A stretch of 64,000 bases of DNA from Apostichopus japonicus (taxonomy: Eukaryota; Echinodermata; Holothuroidea; Aspidochirotida; Stichopodidae): the NCBI RefSeq assembly GCF_037975245.1, contig NC_092565.1, positions 13,359,499-13,423,498 of the forward strand, given 5' to 3'. This document shows, one piece after another, positions 13,350 through 32,200 of this stretch. A model generated the notes under the pieces. That model saw nothing but the letters and a program-made list of their open reading frames with translations. It was not told the origin of the DNA and did not search any database. Made by a program: the position numbers and the translations under genes. Positions within the stretch are counted from its first letter, which is position 1, and each line of letters opens with the position of its first letter.

Positions 13350-16300
13350 AAGAAATAACACTTGTTTTATTTCTCTTGCCTTTTATGCATTATTTACCAA
13401 AAAGAATGAAAATCCAAAGGTACAAACTGTTAGTTTACAAGGGGGCAAGACAGCACCAACATCTGTTCTTTGAGAATGGAAGTATTTTTATGGAAGTTGT
13501 TACGGAAGGAAAATGTAAAGTTGTGAAGTCGGTAGGTTGGTAACGATACGTGAATTTACCAAATAATCTAACTAAAAATTTTGTGAAAAATATCACAGCA
13601 ACAGTTAAATTGTTATGACCTACAAACTGACAAGCTTTGTTACTTTGTTTACATAAATCGACCGAAAGGACCTAATTATAGAAAAACTACATACACTTAA
13701 TTAACATGCAATCTATGCAGTCAAACTTAAAACTTACACATAGGATTACATTTAGGCACAAAAAAAGAAATAAAAAAGCTCAAAAATGATAAGAATCACA
13801 AATATTGCCTTCCAGCAAGTTGTAGATATCTTGTAAGGCACTGTATGAAGATAGAAAAATTAAGTGTCTTTGTTATGCAATACAGCAGTAAACACACATT
13901 CCACTTGTAATTAGCGAAAAATAATTTGAACAAAGGAAAACAAATTAAGTTTCAAATTAGAAAACTTATATGTGTTTTATGTAGTTATTTTTGGCAATTT
14001 TAATACCCATGATCAACTGTAGAGAAAAGGAAACTCATGTTGCATAATCATCAGAAAAGACATTTCCTTTACAACAAACTTTTGCAAAATCAAACTCTCA
14101 GTCACAAGGTTATCAGCAATTTTTAAGTACCCTTTGTGGCTTCCTTTTTACTGCATAAATTTAAAAAAATGCAGATATGACAATACACTGGCAGTAATTT
14201 TACCAACGTTTTGAACCTGCTATTTTTCATCCAATATTGTAAGAAACAAGAGAATAAAAAAACCCACACAATAGATGGAGAATTTCACATCATAATTATC
14301 TACAAGCAAAAAAAAGAATGCAGAAATTAGTTAAGGCCACTTTGGCAGTAGTATTTCACAAAATGTTCTGTACATGGTTTATACTGTACGTAGCCAGGTA
14401 TGCAGACATTGCTAAGTCCTGTTATTACAGTATGGCCAGAAATAAATAAGGGAGAGGCAATTCATCCATCACTGTTTGCAAAGGACCAAATGTAAAATTA
14501 GTCATTATTTGGTTTTTAATTGTAGTCAGCATAAACCGGATTGTTTTATATAAACACAGCAGCTGTTGGTTTACATCATCCATCATGAGTTTGTCAGACA
14601 TGATATGCAATGGGAGAGTTTTACTTCTTCTACACACGATAATATTATCACAGACTGCAGAAGTACAAGACATGTCTTCACTGCCAAAAAAAAAAATTCT
14701 AAGACCATGAATTTTCTTTCTATTCTGGACTTGGTGAATGTTAGAAAGGACAGGTGAATTGCCCCGATAGTATTTACTGTAATTTACATACAGGTTATGG
14801 TGTTTCCAAATAATTACAACTGAGCACACCAAAGGTTCTGACATATGAAGGCACAATATTTCATGCCCATTTTCAGGTGTGGGCCATTATCTATATAACA
14901 TTTCTAATGGGTGTCAAAGCAAAACTGTTGTTTCAAACAGCAGCATTACACTGTGTGACCTTGAAATTTTAATGTGATGGCAGAATTTATTAAGATTCAA
15001 GTTTGTAAAATTAAAGGACACTGCAACTGCATTGCAAGTTTAGGAGACAAGAAAATAACTCAAATTATTAAATTAACGAAATGCCTAGTATATCAACCAA
15101 GTAGATACATCTGTGTTAAGACATGAAACAGGAACATAGTAGAACCCATGGTCACTCATTTAGGATTATTAAGTACTTTCTTTATGATAGGCAAAACTGT
15201 ACTTCACAAGGTGCAACTGTACTTAATGTTTCTGTGTAACTTGCTAATCATTTTATCATTCAAGAGAAGCAGCCTTTTCACAAAACTTACATACTGTAAC
15301 TGTTCTTCTATACATTGCCAATAAATTGTACAGTACAAAAACCAAGAATGGAAAAAGCAGCAAAACTTGGTTATCGAGTGGAAATTAATTAATAACATAA
15401 AGTTAGCACCCAGACAAGTATTAAATCCATCAATATAACAAATATTATATAATAAGTTTACAAATTACCAATAAACACTAAACAGTGGAAAATTGACTCA
15501 ATGTGCTCAACTAAGAATTTTTGAAACTTATGAAATGACTGCACTACTTTCTGCTCATATGCTTTATGTTTACATTCTTCAGAATTTAAAAATCTATATA
15601 GGCCAAATAGAACAGAGGCACAGCTAAGTGGCAGGGTAAGGGAATGAGATAGTAAGGGCCTGGAAGACTTCAGATTCCATTTCTAAGACACCATTTTCCA
15701 ACATGGCCACTTCAAAATACATGTTAGGCCAAAATAGAAGAGATTCCCTCCTGCATTTCTCCACCTCCTCCCCACCCCTCCCCCTGTCTGCTGGGATACT
15801 CCACACCAAGGTTATAGCTATCCTTATGACAAAGAACACCTTGAACTGACTTGTCATGTACAGTATCTCTTTGCCACAGTGGTTATTTCAAAACGAAAAT
15901 TGTGATGATTTGTGGTTCTCTCTGTGACATGAAAGATAGTAAAGAAGTACAAGATGAGAAGGGGATGGGTGGGGGGTTTGAAAAACTGTGACAGAAGTTG
16001 ATGTTTCTGAACAATCAGGTGACTGTAATATACACACTGTAGTTGCCATGAATTTTGTCGTTTTATAGGGATTAAGTACCGACAAAGTCTGTGAAACATT
16101 TTGCCAGATTTTCCAACCCTATATCTAAACAGATTTCAGTTTTGGTGTTAAGTAAAAGTATGCCATTTTTAGGTTAAACAGGGTATCTTGTACTTAATCG
16201 GAAAGACCAAACCGATGGATATGAATCTGAATGAAACAACTAATTACAAATGTACACTAAAAAACAATCTAAAAATAAACAGGTTTCTTTTTTTCTACTC

Positions 16301-16371
16301 GTGGTTGTACTGTACCCAACAGACTGGAAGATAATAGAGGGGTCTGATGTAGATCACTAAAACCAACTGTA
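13350..16371 (-). other. possible long 3' UTR of the G-gamma gene
   Basis: Downstream of the G-gamma stop on the minus strand, about 3 kb without coding signal is A-rich on the plus strand, hence T-rich in the transcript sense. Minus-strand AATAAA hexamers occur near 14,986 and 13,366, either of which could end the transcript. The 143-codon open frame at 14,425-14,856 has no family resemblance and lies inside this region. Confidence 0.35.
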
Positions 16372-16797
16372 TCACAGCAAACGACACGGTCTCCTATCCT
16401 TGAAGGGATTCTCTCCGTTGTTAGGAGGTACCCCTGTCAGTAACATGTCATAGTGTTGCTGTTTATCACAGTATTCGACGAGACTGGTGCAGGCTACGGA
16501 TACCTTGAACCGATTCACACCTGATTCTCTTCGGAGCTGTTCTACGGCTCTCTTGAGGTTAGAGATAGTCGCTGCACGAGATCTGAAGATGTAATGACAT
16601 AAAGCTATCTGACGATAAAAGTATAAAGTGGCTTTGAAAATAGATGATGTTTATCTTATCATGAAATAAAACCTTGCTACACTACAAATACAACATAAAA
16701 CTACCAGAGATTTTAACTGCCAAGAAAACACTCTGTTCTTATTTTTAAAAAGCCAATCCATGAACATAAATAAATTGACAATATACCTTGAGTCCAT
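16372..16797 (-). CDS. heterotrimeric G-protein gamma subunit (GNG5/GNG10-like)
   Basis: Two coding exons, 16,787-16,797 (ATG, 11 nt) and 16,372-16,582 (211 nt to TGA), join in phase 2 into a 73-residue protein, the usual length for a G-gamma. It starts MDSRSRAATISNLKRAVEQL, the N-terminal helix that pairs with G-beta. The family core VNRFKVSVAC, the LLTGVPP turn and the ENPFKD motif follow. It ends in the CaaX box CRLL; a final Leu in this family directs geranylgeranylation of the Cys, anchoring beta-gamma to membranes. The ATG exon extends to an acceptor at 16,866-16,868, and a further noncoding 5' exon probably ends at the donor AG|GTATGT at 18,018. The VNRFKVS and LLTGV blocks are closest to GNG5 and GNG10 from memory; orthology was not tested. 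The gene is head-to-head with DPCD. Confidence 0.9.
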
Positions 16798-18018
16798 CTT
16801 CTTTTATTCCTAACTGATGTTGCCAACTAATAACTCTCTTTATGGAAAGCGGTAGACTGTGTCTTCTGTGAAAAGAAAGCAGAGAAAAGAGAAGAAATTC
16901 TAAAATGCAGTAATTGTAATACTTGGTATAATTTAATAATTCTATGGTAAACAAAAGAAGCATGTACTGTAAGTCATCTGAACATCCATACCAGGCTAAA
17001 ATGGCACAGTTGCAGAATACATAAAACTAGAAGCTTCACCTTGTATAGCCAGCTACTCTACTATGGAGCCAACATAGCATGTCGAACAAACTTGGAGCAA
17101 GCATACCCACAACCCTATGGATTTGTTATTTCAATAAATACTAATTACTAGATACTAGTTAGTCAAGATTTTAAGTATTGCTTGTGGAACTGTAACCAGT
17201 CTACTGAGCCTGTGTAGCCACAAAAAACTCCCTGTGGACTGAAAAGGTTTTGCTTTTTATTAAATGAAACCTGCCACACTATATTTTAAACTTAAAGGTC
17301 ATTGTTAATACATCATGATTTTCATGAAATATGTTACTACCAGTACCAGTGTCATTTGACAAATAATCGATGAGATGCAGCCCATGTCATCTGGTCATAT
17401 CATCCCCTTCTACCTTCTTCCATACATGTATGTTTGAGGTGACATGGGAGGGTGGGGATATAGTTCCTGGGCTCAAAGTACATAGGGGTCTGGAGAAATC
17501 TGGGTGGGGTGATGGGAGAGGTTATTGGAGGAAAGATGTTAAAAAAGTACAACACTCTCCTGTTCATATATTAAGAAGAAACAGAAGGGAACAAACACGG
17601 TGTCCATTGATGTAAGTGTCTACAGGGCTAACCTGGCTCTCAAAGTTCAAAGCAGCTAGCCTTCAGACCCCTAGATGTGTTATCCACATTCATGACAATG
17701 TCATGTCAGTGTTCACCCTAATGAGTAATGTAGCAGACTTATTCCCATTTTTGCATCAATTGTATTGTTAGCCTAGGTCTATGATTAATGGCTGTTATTG
17801 ACCTCCCAAAGACTAAGATAATACGGGTAGGCTATTTCTCTTGTTGAGTTTGAAGGTTTATGTTAACTGTGTGACATTTGGCTATGGCCTAACGAATAGG
17901 CTTAGTTAGACCCTAGGCTACCCTAAGTTAAGCCTAGCCTAACTCACGTTCGTATTACAAACAAATTGAAGATTTCTGCAATTAATTCCAAAAAACATAA
18001 AGTAGATAGAGACATACC

Positions 18019-18586
18019 TAACTCAGTGCTGTAAGTACCTCTCCGGTAGCAGTAGTCCTACGTATCTCTCCAGTAACTTGATATTTACTTAGCGAAATGA
18101 CAACTTTCAGTAAGGGAGGAACCAGCCGCCAGTCAAAATCTCTCAGTCAGTATTAGGCCTGTAAGTACAAGGAACTAACAAGGTCTTGTATGTAATATAG
18201 TATAGTCCGTGTTAGTATTGTAACACTCATTGACAATGTACAGTTTCTATTCGCAAAGTGTGTATAGGGAGGGAGTTGCTATTCGTGTACGTTGTACGTG
18301 CTGTGGTACGTACAAGCCGGATATAAAGTTTCTGGCAACGTAGATAGATTAAAAAATATATCTCTTCCCTATGGTTGTAGTTTAATTTTACAGATGACTG
18401 AAAATTATTTTTATGATTAATAAAAAGAATTTAATTAAAATTAATTCCTTCAACGATTTCACTCACTAAAACAAAATGAATTTCCCAGTACCCTAGCGTT
18501 TATATGGAACGTCAAAGTCATTATGTGAATACAAAGTTATCGCTACATAAACATAAACCGTGAAAGTAATTTATCTTCTCGCGCTA
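18019..18586. promoter_or_regulatory. head-to-head promoter region, G-gamma gene and DPCD
   Basis: The predicted 5' noncoding exon of the minus-strand G-gamma gene and the DPCD start codon are under 600 bp apart, pointing away from each other, so the two genes probably share a promoter. It contains an ATATAAAG at 18,321-18,328, an imperfect X-box-like GTTTCTGGCAAC at 18,328-18,339 whose right half GGCAAC fits the RFX half-site, and a forkhead-type ATAAACA at 18,547-18,553. RFX and FOXJ1 are the known regulators of cilia genes such as DPCD. The motif matches are by eye, and such short motifs can occur by chance. Confidence 0.4.
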
Positions 18587-24295
<5,709 letters not shown>

Positions 24296-25350
24296 CGAAC
24301 AGAGGAACAACCATACTCATATTCCGTCCACTGCTAATGTCATTTTGAGCATTTTTGCAAAGTAATTTGTAAGGCTGAAAACTGCAAAAACAATTGAATT
24401 AGTAACCTCATTTTGGAGCAATGTATGTTACACACCATGTCAGTGTCTTAAATGTGGGGTAGCATGCCTGTCAGAATTTCTTCACTTCACTTTGCCATTT
24501 ATCATTAATTGATGTGTTTTTCTAGAACACTTTGCTCTGTCAGTTTCCATGGTGACAGACTTTACAACCCATAAGATATTTGTTAATAGAATATTCTTTG
24601 ATTTGACAGTTTCCTTTAAGTAACATAGTTTTTTGGTTCATATCCAGCAAAAAATTTTATACCCAAATGTGACAATGTTGATGTAACTATAAAAAGATTT
24701 TTTGAAAGCCCATATAACAGTCACCAGTCAAGCCATATATCTTGTTATGGCATTGTAAAGTTAATTGCTAGTTCAGGGTGAGCAAAGGTTTTGGGTGAGA
24801 GGTAGCTATAATTGTAATGCTGTTGATTTTCTCTTCTATTGTTTAATTTGCTGATTTCTGGTGTTGTTGATCAACATAGGATATTAAAAATTGTTCTGTT
24901 CTTCGCATAAAGTGTGTGTGACTCCAAGATTGAAGCAATGTGCCTGTCCTATGTTCTTTGTGACATTCATAGTCTATTATATATAATTTATTTAAGTAAT
25001 CATCGTAATGAGATTTCCTCCGAAATGAACTAAGTCACTGTAGATGACCTTTCCAATATCGCCTTATGTTTTGATGATGAAATATTTTCTTGAACAAATT
25101 TAATGCTTGTGTAGAGATTTGTTGTTAGAATACTCTATTTTACAACTTTTTTGGGTTATTGTAAATTTTGTTCTGTATATTAAGTTGCTTTCACCTTGAA
25201 CATTAATTATTTATACTTTCATTTGTTTTGTAAAGATCTGAAAAAAAGTCAAAGAAATGCAACGTGATGTAGCCAATTTGGTATTAATTTTTTCATTCTG
25301 TGATCGCTTGTACTTCTTGAGAATGGAATAAAGTACCTTAATCATATATT
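24296..25350 (+). other. DPCD: DPCD 3' UTR
   Basis: T-rich sequence without coding signal runs from the DPCD stop to an AATAAA at 25,327-25,332. No repeat or structured element was recognised in it. The transcript end is inferred from the hexamer alone. Confidence 0.6.
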
Positions 25351-26201
25351 GATCCCCATTCATTATTTCCCAATCTATTAAATACTGGGCACTTTTGTGA
25401 ATACATCAATCCCAATCGATACCAGTTATCCATGTCCACATCAACTGCTGCCCCAGTCCTCCTGCTATTCATTAGTGGGTCATTGACCCATCCACTTGTT
25501 GACCAACTATTCATCCAGTCATCCAATCACTGATCCATCAACCTTTTGATCCCCTCTCAACTTATTATCCCTACACCTCGTCTTCAACCTTGCACAAATA
25601 ATCATACATATTTACTAGAACAACCTTGAGTTTAGAGTTATAGATCTAAGTCATGGTCTAAATATCTCAGAATGCACCACTGGATGTCCAAACTTTAATT
25701 TAAAGATGAACCCATCCCACTTATGTGGGAATCAACAAACAGTGGAAGATACACATCCAAAAACTACAGTTATGCATTCAAGATTTCATCGGAGGGAGAG
25801 CGAAGATGAACGGAGGGGCACACACCTGCGTAGGAAGGCAAGCGACAGATTAAGGAATATTGTAAAGGAGGGGGATTATAGAAGCTGCATCCCATTTATA
25901 GGGGATGTCAGGATGTTTTCCCTGCACCCGAATACAATTTTGGTACAAATTTACCGAGATGAGGATATTTTACTTTTTGGTACAATTTGTACCGGGATTC
26001 ATCTTGAATTCTGTAGATTCACTGCGTGAAGGTTTTTTTTAGCATATTCACTAGATATGTCTCTGGTCAGACATGTTCAGCTAGTCTCATTTTTTTACAG
26101 ACAAATGTGCGACTTTGCAAGATAAACTCCAGCCCATGGGATAGAAATGAACGGTCTGCTCATCTAAAGGTCTTACGTAGAAAACGGCAAATCCATCGAA
26201 A
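25351..26201. other. DPCD-MIC60 intergenic region
   Basis: No supported exon lies here. The 107-codon open frame at 25,706-26,029 resembles no known family. The promoter and any 5' UTR of MIC60 probably lie in the right half. Confidence 0.35.
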
Positions 26202-29200
26202 ATGTGGAAGATCACGAAGCAGACAACTCTCACTGCAAGGGTTTGTAGACATGCTTTTACATGCTCACATTTGTACAGTTGCGGTAGACCTAACGTTTGC
26301 CTAGCCCCTATCCTAACTCGCTAGATGAACTCATAAATGCACGTTACTCGTTTGTCATAGGCTACTGTATGCAGTGTAAGGAGATACAGATGAACAGATA
26401 ATGCGAACCGACTATGTTTTGGTCGAAATTAAAGTCAATTAGGAAGAAATATACTTTTCCTTACCAAATATACAAAGTAAAAGACACCTTAAATGTTTCC
26501 TGCTTCAGCTATAATGCTTGGTGGTAGTCAGATTCCTTAGCCCTTAAAAGATTCATAAAAATAATCGGTGTGAGGTGTAGATGAAGAAACTGGTCAACTC
26601 TAGTCTTAGTACTTGTGATTAAAATGATGTATACACAGCAAATCCAACCTCTTGTGACATATTTCTCCAAAACATGAACGGGAATAAGTTTACCATAGTT
26701 ATAAAAGAAGGTGTCAGCATTAAGACAAATTAGTAAGTAATACAGGTGCAAACTTATGTTATGGGCTGAAGACAATATACTGTACACTAGGTGCAGTTAA
26801 AAGTTTTCTCAGATAGAAAGATGACACATGTGCATTCATGTTCTTTCCTGTTTTATAAAGATATACACTAGCAGGAATTTTGTACAAGATACAAAGTCTG
26901 ATCTGACTTGATAGGAATCTAAAAATGTGGTCATTACAAATACTGATGATTTACCATTAGAAATATAGTTTAATTTTTTTTTGATATTATGTCAGCAAAA
27001 AAAAGGCACCAAGAAATTCTGATAATATTAAATTTCTAACCAATCACAGCAAATGTATCCAAATGGCATTGAGTCTGCAAATTTTTGGCAATGTAAATTT
27101 TTGGTTAGCTATACCTATTCAGCTACAGCAGGCCTAGCCTATTGTTTTAGATAAATCACACTGGTAAGGTCTACTTGATATAGAAGGAATTTGATAAAAA
27201 TATCATAAAATGTTGTTGTGATAGGATAAAGATAAGTAGAACTATATTTCTTGATGATATACTGTGAATTTGACCCCCCAAAAAAGACAGTTTTGCATGA
27301 CTAGATCTCCTAGGTGGAACCTAGATCTAGCTTGCTGTAGGCATAATTAGTACTGATGGTATTTAATAATTGATAAGTTGGAGAGTCTGCTACTTGTTTA
27401 TATCATTTATACTTTAAACTAATTAATCCACACCAGATCTGGCAGCTTAATTTAATACTGGTAGATTATAGGTCTAAATATGAAGCACTTACTTTCTCAG
27501 AGTTTTTTGTTTTCTGAAGAAGACAAAGCACACTATCATTGTAAAGTGTGTGGCTCAAAAGTACTGGAGAGTTGTTGCATAGATGGTCTTACTAAATGAA
27601 GCATATAATCAGACATCAAAGTTTGCAAAATATATGTCCATAAATCTTGCGAAAAAGGCATCCATGGAATTTTTATGATGAATTTGAAGCTTGTTTCTTT
27701 TATTTCAAATATTTTGTGTATTTAATCACAGGTGACCAGCAGGCAGCTAGTAAAGAGAAACTTTTCAAAGAATAGCCAACGGCTCCAGCAAGCAGAAGGG
27801 GGAAATCCTGGGGTACCACCTCCACCACCACCACAAAGGTATTAAATAAAGGCCTGTACAAGCCTGTAAGACAACACTGATTTATATTTATTGATCAAAG
27901 TACTGCTTTTAAATAAGTTGGATGATATGGAATAAACAAAAAAAATCATAAATGGTGGGTTTGCTGGATGAAATTTTACATTATTTCCATAAATGATTAT
28001 ATTCAATCTGTCAACATGATTCTGTTTGCCAATTTCAGCCCAGAACAATCAGTCATATACCTACTGTAAGTTAAATAATATTTCCATTTGAAAAGGAAGT
28101 AGGGATTGTAACGATTGTTGAAATCAAGTTGTCTTATGACTGGTCAGCCATTTTCTCCAGATACTTGACTTGAGTACCTTACATCACTGTGCGAGTGTAC
28201 TGTCTCTTAAACTAACATCCATCTTGATCTGAGTTTGTCAGTTTCAGGAAAGGATAACTTAAGTCTTGACTCAGTAACACACAGGAACAAAAAAGCCTCT
28301 TCCATTAGCAAAGGAGACGATAGTTTAGTATTAACATTGTTGAAATGACCTTGTTTATTTTCTTTCATAGATCTGGCAGTGGTCTAAAGATTCTTGGAGG
28401 TGGACTGCTTATTGCTGCTGGTGCGATTGGAGGAAGTATTGCCTATGCCAAGGCCAATCCTGAGTTCAGACAACAAGTTGAGAGTAACTGGCCTGTACTT
28501 GTCCCTCTGACCTCTTACATCTTTAAGGATGATGACAACAATGATGACAAGTCCGAGCAGAAATTCTCTCTAGGTGGCTTGACAACCTCTCTTGGAAGGA
28601 AGAAAGAAGTGTGAGCTTATTATCTCATATCATATCACCACCAAGACTTTTAAAAAGTTGCTGTTTCCTTTGAAACATAAGGTTCTTCTATATGTAAATT
28701 ATTTAAATGTTATCGAGCAAGAAAAAAAATTACAATTCAGTTCAATTACCATGATGACACCTTGAATTATGCTGTTGCTAGATACATTCACAATATATCC
28801 CAAGATTTAAAGTAATTTATATATCTTCTCAATAGAAAGTGCTATGAGGATGTGGTTCTGACATAAAGATGCAAAAAATTACCTAGATATGTTTTGTTAG
28901 CAATCGACTTCAGCCATCGTTATATTTATTTATGTAACCTATGACAGGAACTCTTTTATCTTTTGTAACAGTACTTCAGTTTTAAATATCTTGTGTTTGC
29001 TAGCTAAGCCATTACTGTAATTGTGTGTTATGTTGCAACTTTAATAGGATGGAATTCAAAAGATGAAAGCCATGAAAAAACAGTCTAAAGGGTTAAGTGA
29101 TTAAATCTTACGTATTGTATTGATAACTTCAGTTTACCCGAGGCAGACATTAAACCACCGACTGAACTGGAAGAGAAAACTAATGAACCGTCGGCTCTGG

Positions 29201-32200
29201 TACCCAGTGTAAAGAAAGAGGGGAATGAGGATGGCAAGAAGACCAAAACAGAAGTGAAAGTTGTTACCAAGGAAGAAAAGAAAATTACAAAAGAGAAACA
29301 GGAATTGAAGAGAAAAGAAAAAGAAGAAGCCAAAGCCAAAGCAATGGAACAGAAGTTGATTGAGCAGGAACTGGATGATGCCGCTGAAATTGCAGGTGAG
29401 GTTGTGAGTAGCGTATTTGGAGGATTGATAACAGAGTTGTGTTAAGTTTGTACTCATATTCTAGCACTATTACCTGTACTGGTACCCCCCCCCCACCTCC
29501 CCCCTCGTAGATGCACTCATACTAGCGTTCGTGGATTTACCCATACTTGTTTTGATAAAATGTTTACTGAAAAAGGAAATAGTCACCGATTTGTAATACA
29601 CGTTTCAGTCAATGCCAATATACAGTTACTCAGAGCTCAAACTTGGAAGAAACCAATGAATTTAAAATTGATAGGAAGGGCATGAATTGTACGTCTCACA
29701 GTTTCATACCATTTTGCTTTTCTCTTGGGAACAGAGTCAGACACATAATACACTGTACTAGAGAAATTAAACTTGATCCGGTTGTTTCATAGTTCAACTG
29801 AATCTGACTTAAATAAGGTTATCAGTGGTAAACAGAACTGTCACAGTAGGAAGGGTGTCAAAATGACGATTTTTGTTTGTATTTAATAACAGCGCTAGAA
29901 ACCATCTTAGATCACGTCATGGAATCGGCTGTAAACGCGACCGTGTCGGCCATCGACAGACAAACAGAGACGGTAGAGATCATAAAGAATCACACAGAGA
30001 AGTTAAAAGTAGCACTTGATACCTCTCAGGTGAGCAGTGTTTAATTAATTAATTATTAATCAATTAATAGTTAATTTTATACCTCTCAGGTGAGCAGTGA
30101 TTAATTAATTACTAGTTAATTTGATACCTCTCAGGTGAGCAGTGATTAATTAAGTACTAGTTAATTTGATACCTCTCAGGTGAGCAGTGATTAATTAATT
30201 AATAGTTAATTGATACCTTTCATGTGAGCAGTGATTAATTACCTGGCGTATCATACATTGAATTATTTGTCACATATCTTGCATTGAATTGCTGTATGTT
30301 AGATCTTAATGTAATTTATTTCTTGTATCATAAGAAACTTAGATGATGAAAGGTCCTAATATAAATTCCTGAATGTTTACGTCTAAAATTTTCTAGTCGA
30401 TGAAAACCTCAAAAGTTGATAACTCAGTGCTGTTTGGAAGAGAAAGTCTGTCAGATATATATATGAAATAAAAACTAAAGGTTCATTGATATCTACAGTG
30501 TTCTAATTTAATTGAATTGTAAGGATGTAGAAATCTAGTAATCCTTCCACAGTTCAAGAAAAAAAAAGTAAAAGAACTTGATTAATGTGAATGGACTTCA
30601 ACAGAGTTTTATAGTCAACCATGATCAGCCTTCTACATCCTTTTAACTTCGTCCTTCAGGACATGTTCCTTTACTTGTGGGATATCTACTTGGCTGGAAG
30701 GTACTTTAGAAAACACATTTAGGAAGCTGAATGTTGGATGACATAATTATGTGGTCTTTTTTTTTCCTCCTTTGGTTCTCTCCTTTTGTAGGAAGTCACA
30801 ACCAACGTGAAAGATCAGCAATGGAACGAGGTTATTAAAGCGGCAGAGATCAAGAAAGATTCTCAGCAAGCGACTGATGCTGAAATCCTCAGAGCAAGGT
30901 AAATCATTGGTGAAACTAGGCGTATTATTGAAGAGGGAAAAAATTTGATTGTGAAATGTTTTAAGACAATTTTACCTGGCAACACCAGTGGAATTTTTGT
31001 TGTCGGAATTGCTGAGTAGTTTGTGGTATGGGTTGAAAGTGTAGTTGTCGCAAGTGACAGTCTGTGAAATGAATTTTTTAATATATAATATCATATGATA
31101 TCAGGCAAGAGAGAAAACAATGAAAACACACAGACAAACAAAACAAAAACTAAACAAATTGGTAGGTATTTTTTATCACAATTTATTCATAATTTACTGA
31201 AAGCAGTTTATAGAAATGTGTTTATTTCATACATTAAAACATGATCAATAAAAAAGAAATATCTCATTAAACTCAATCAATTTGAAGTCAATTGTCACAC
31301 ATAACAATATAACTGTATGTTAAATGATGTTAAATCCTAAGATCTGAAGGGGGGGAAAAATCCATTTTAATCAAGTAAAATTAACAAACGAGAAGTAATA
31401 ACTAAGACTAACAGATTTTATTTAGACAAGATTAATATCACTCTTCTTGTCATATTTTTTTGTCGTTATGAAATATTCTCAGGGAAGAACTAGAGAAACT
31501 GAAATCTGTTATTGAGGAAGGTGACAAGGTCAAATCGAAGTTTGGTCCAAGCAAATATCTGATTGGAGCCAAAGAGACTCTGCTTCAGATGCAGGGAGAC
31601 TTGGATGAAGCTGAACTTACGGTGAGCGTCAAACAGAGGCAGATGTAATGGGCGGGAAGGAGTAACAGGATAGGGGTGGAGGGAGGTGGAGGCAGGGGGA
31701 GAAAGAGGAAGAAACATGACAAAATGACCGAGAAGTTTTGTTATGCATTATGATTGCTAGGGCTCACTGAATTGAAAATAATATGAGCTACTGAGGTTTA
31801 AAAGGTTGGTATTAATTGTGAATCACAATCATTTTCAAATGTTCTTGAAAATTGACATGGCATATGCTACAGACCAAACATTGCAATGGAAACAGTGTTT
31901 TCTCGGGCTTTTAATCTTCACTTGTCGTGAAAATGGTGAATTCTATGGTGAGAAATGGTCTGAAAATGACCAAAATATCTTGACTCCCTGGAATCCTGTT
32001 CAACAGATTCTAATTGATTGTTTTGTCTCTTTTGTGCTTTTTAACTTCAGAAAACCAAAGCTGACAGAGAGGCGAGGATGTTGAGGGACTGCCACGAGTT
32101 GATCGAGAAAAGCCGAGAGCAACTTAAGAAGGAATTAGCCAGTGTTGTCCCCAAGGTGAAACTTGGTCAGAAAGGTAATGAGTACTAGTTAATATCATTT

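Noticed and set aside
14425-14856. 143-codon minus-strand open frame
   Set aside because: No family resemblance, no splice logic, and it lies in the probable 3' UTR of the G-gamma gene.
25706-26029. 107-codon plus-strand open frame upstream of MIC60
   Set aside because: Arg/Glu-rich start but no known family and no splice connection to MIC60.
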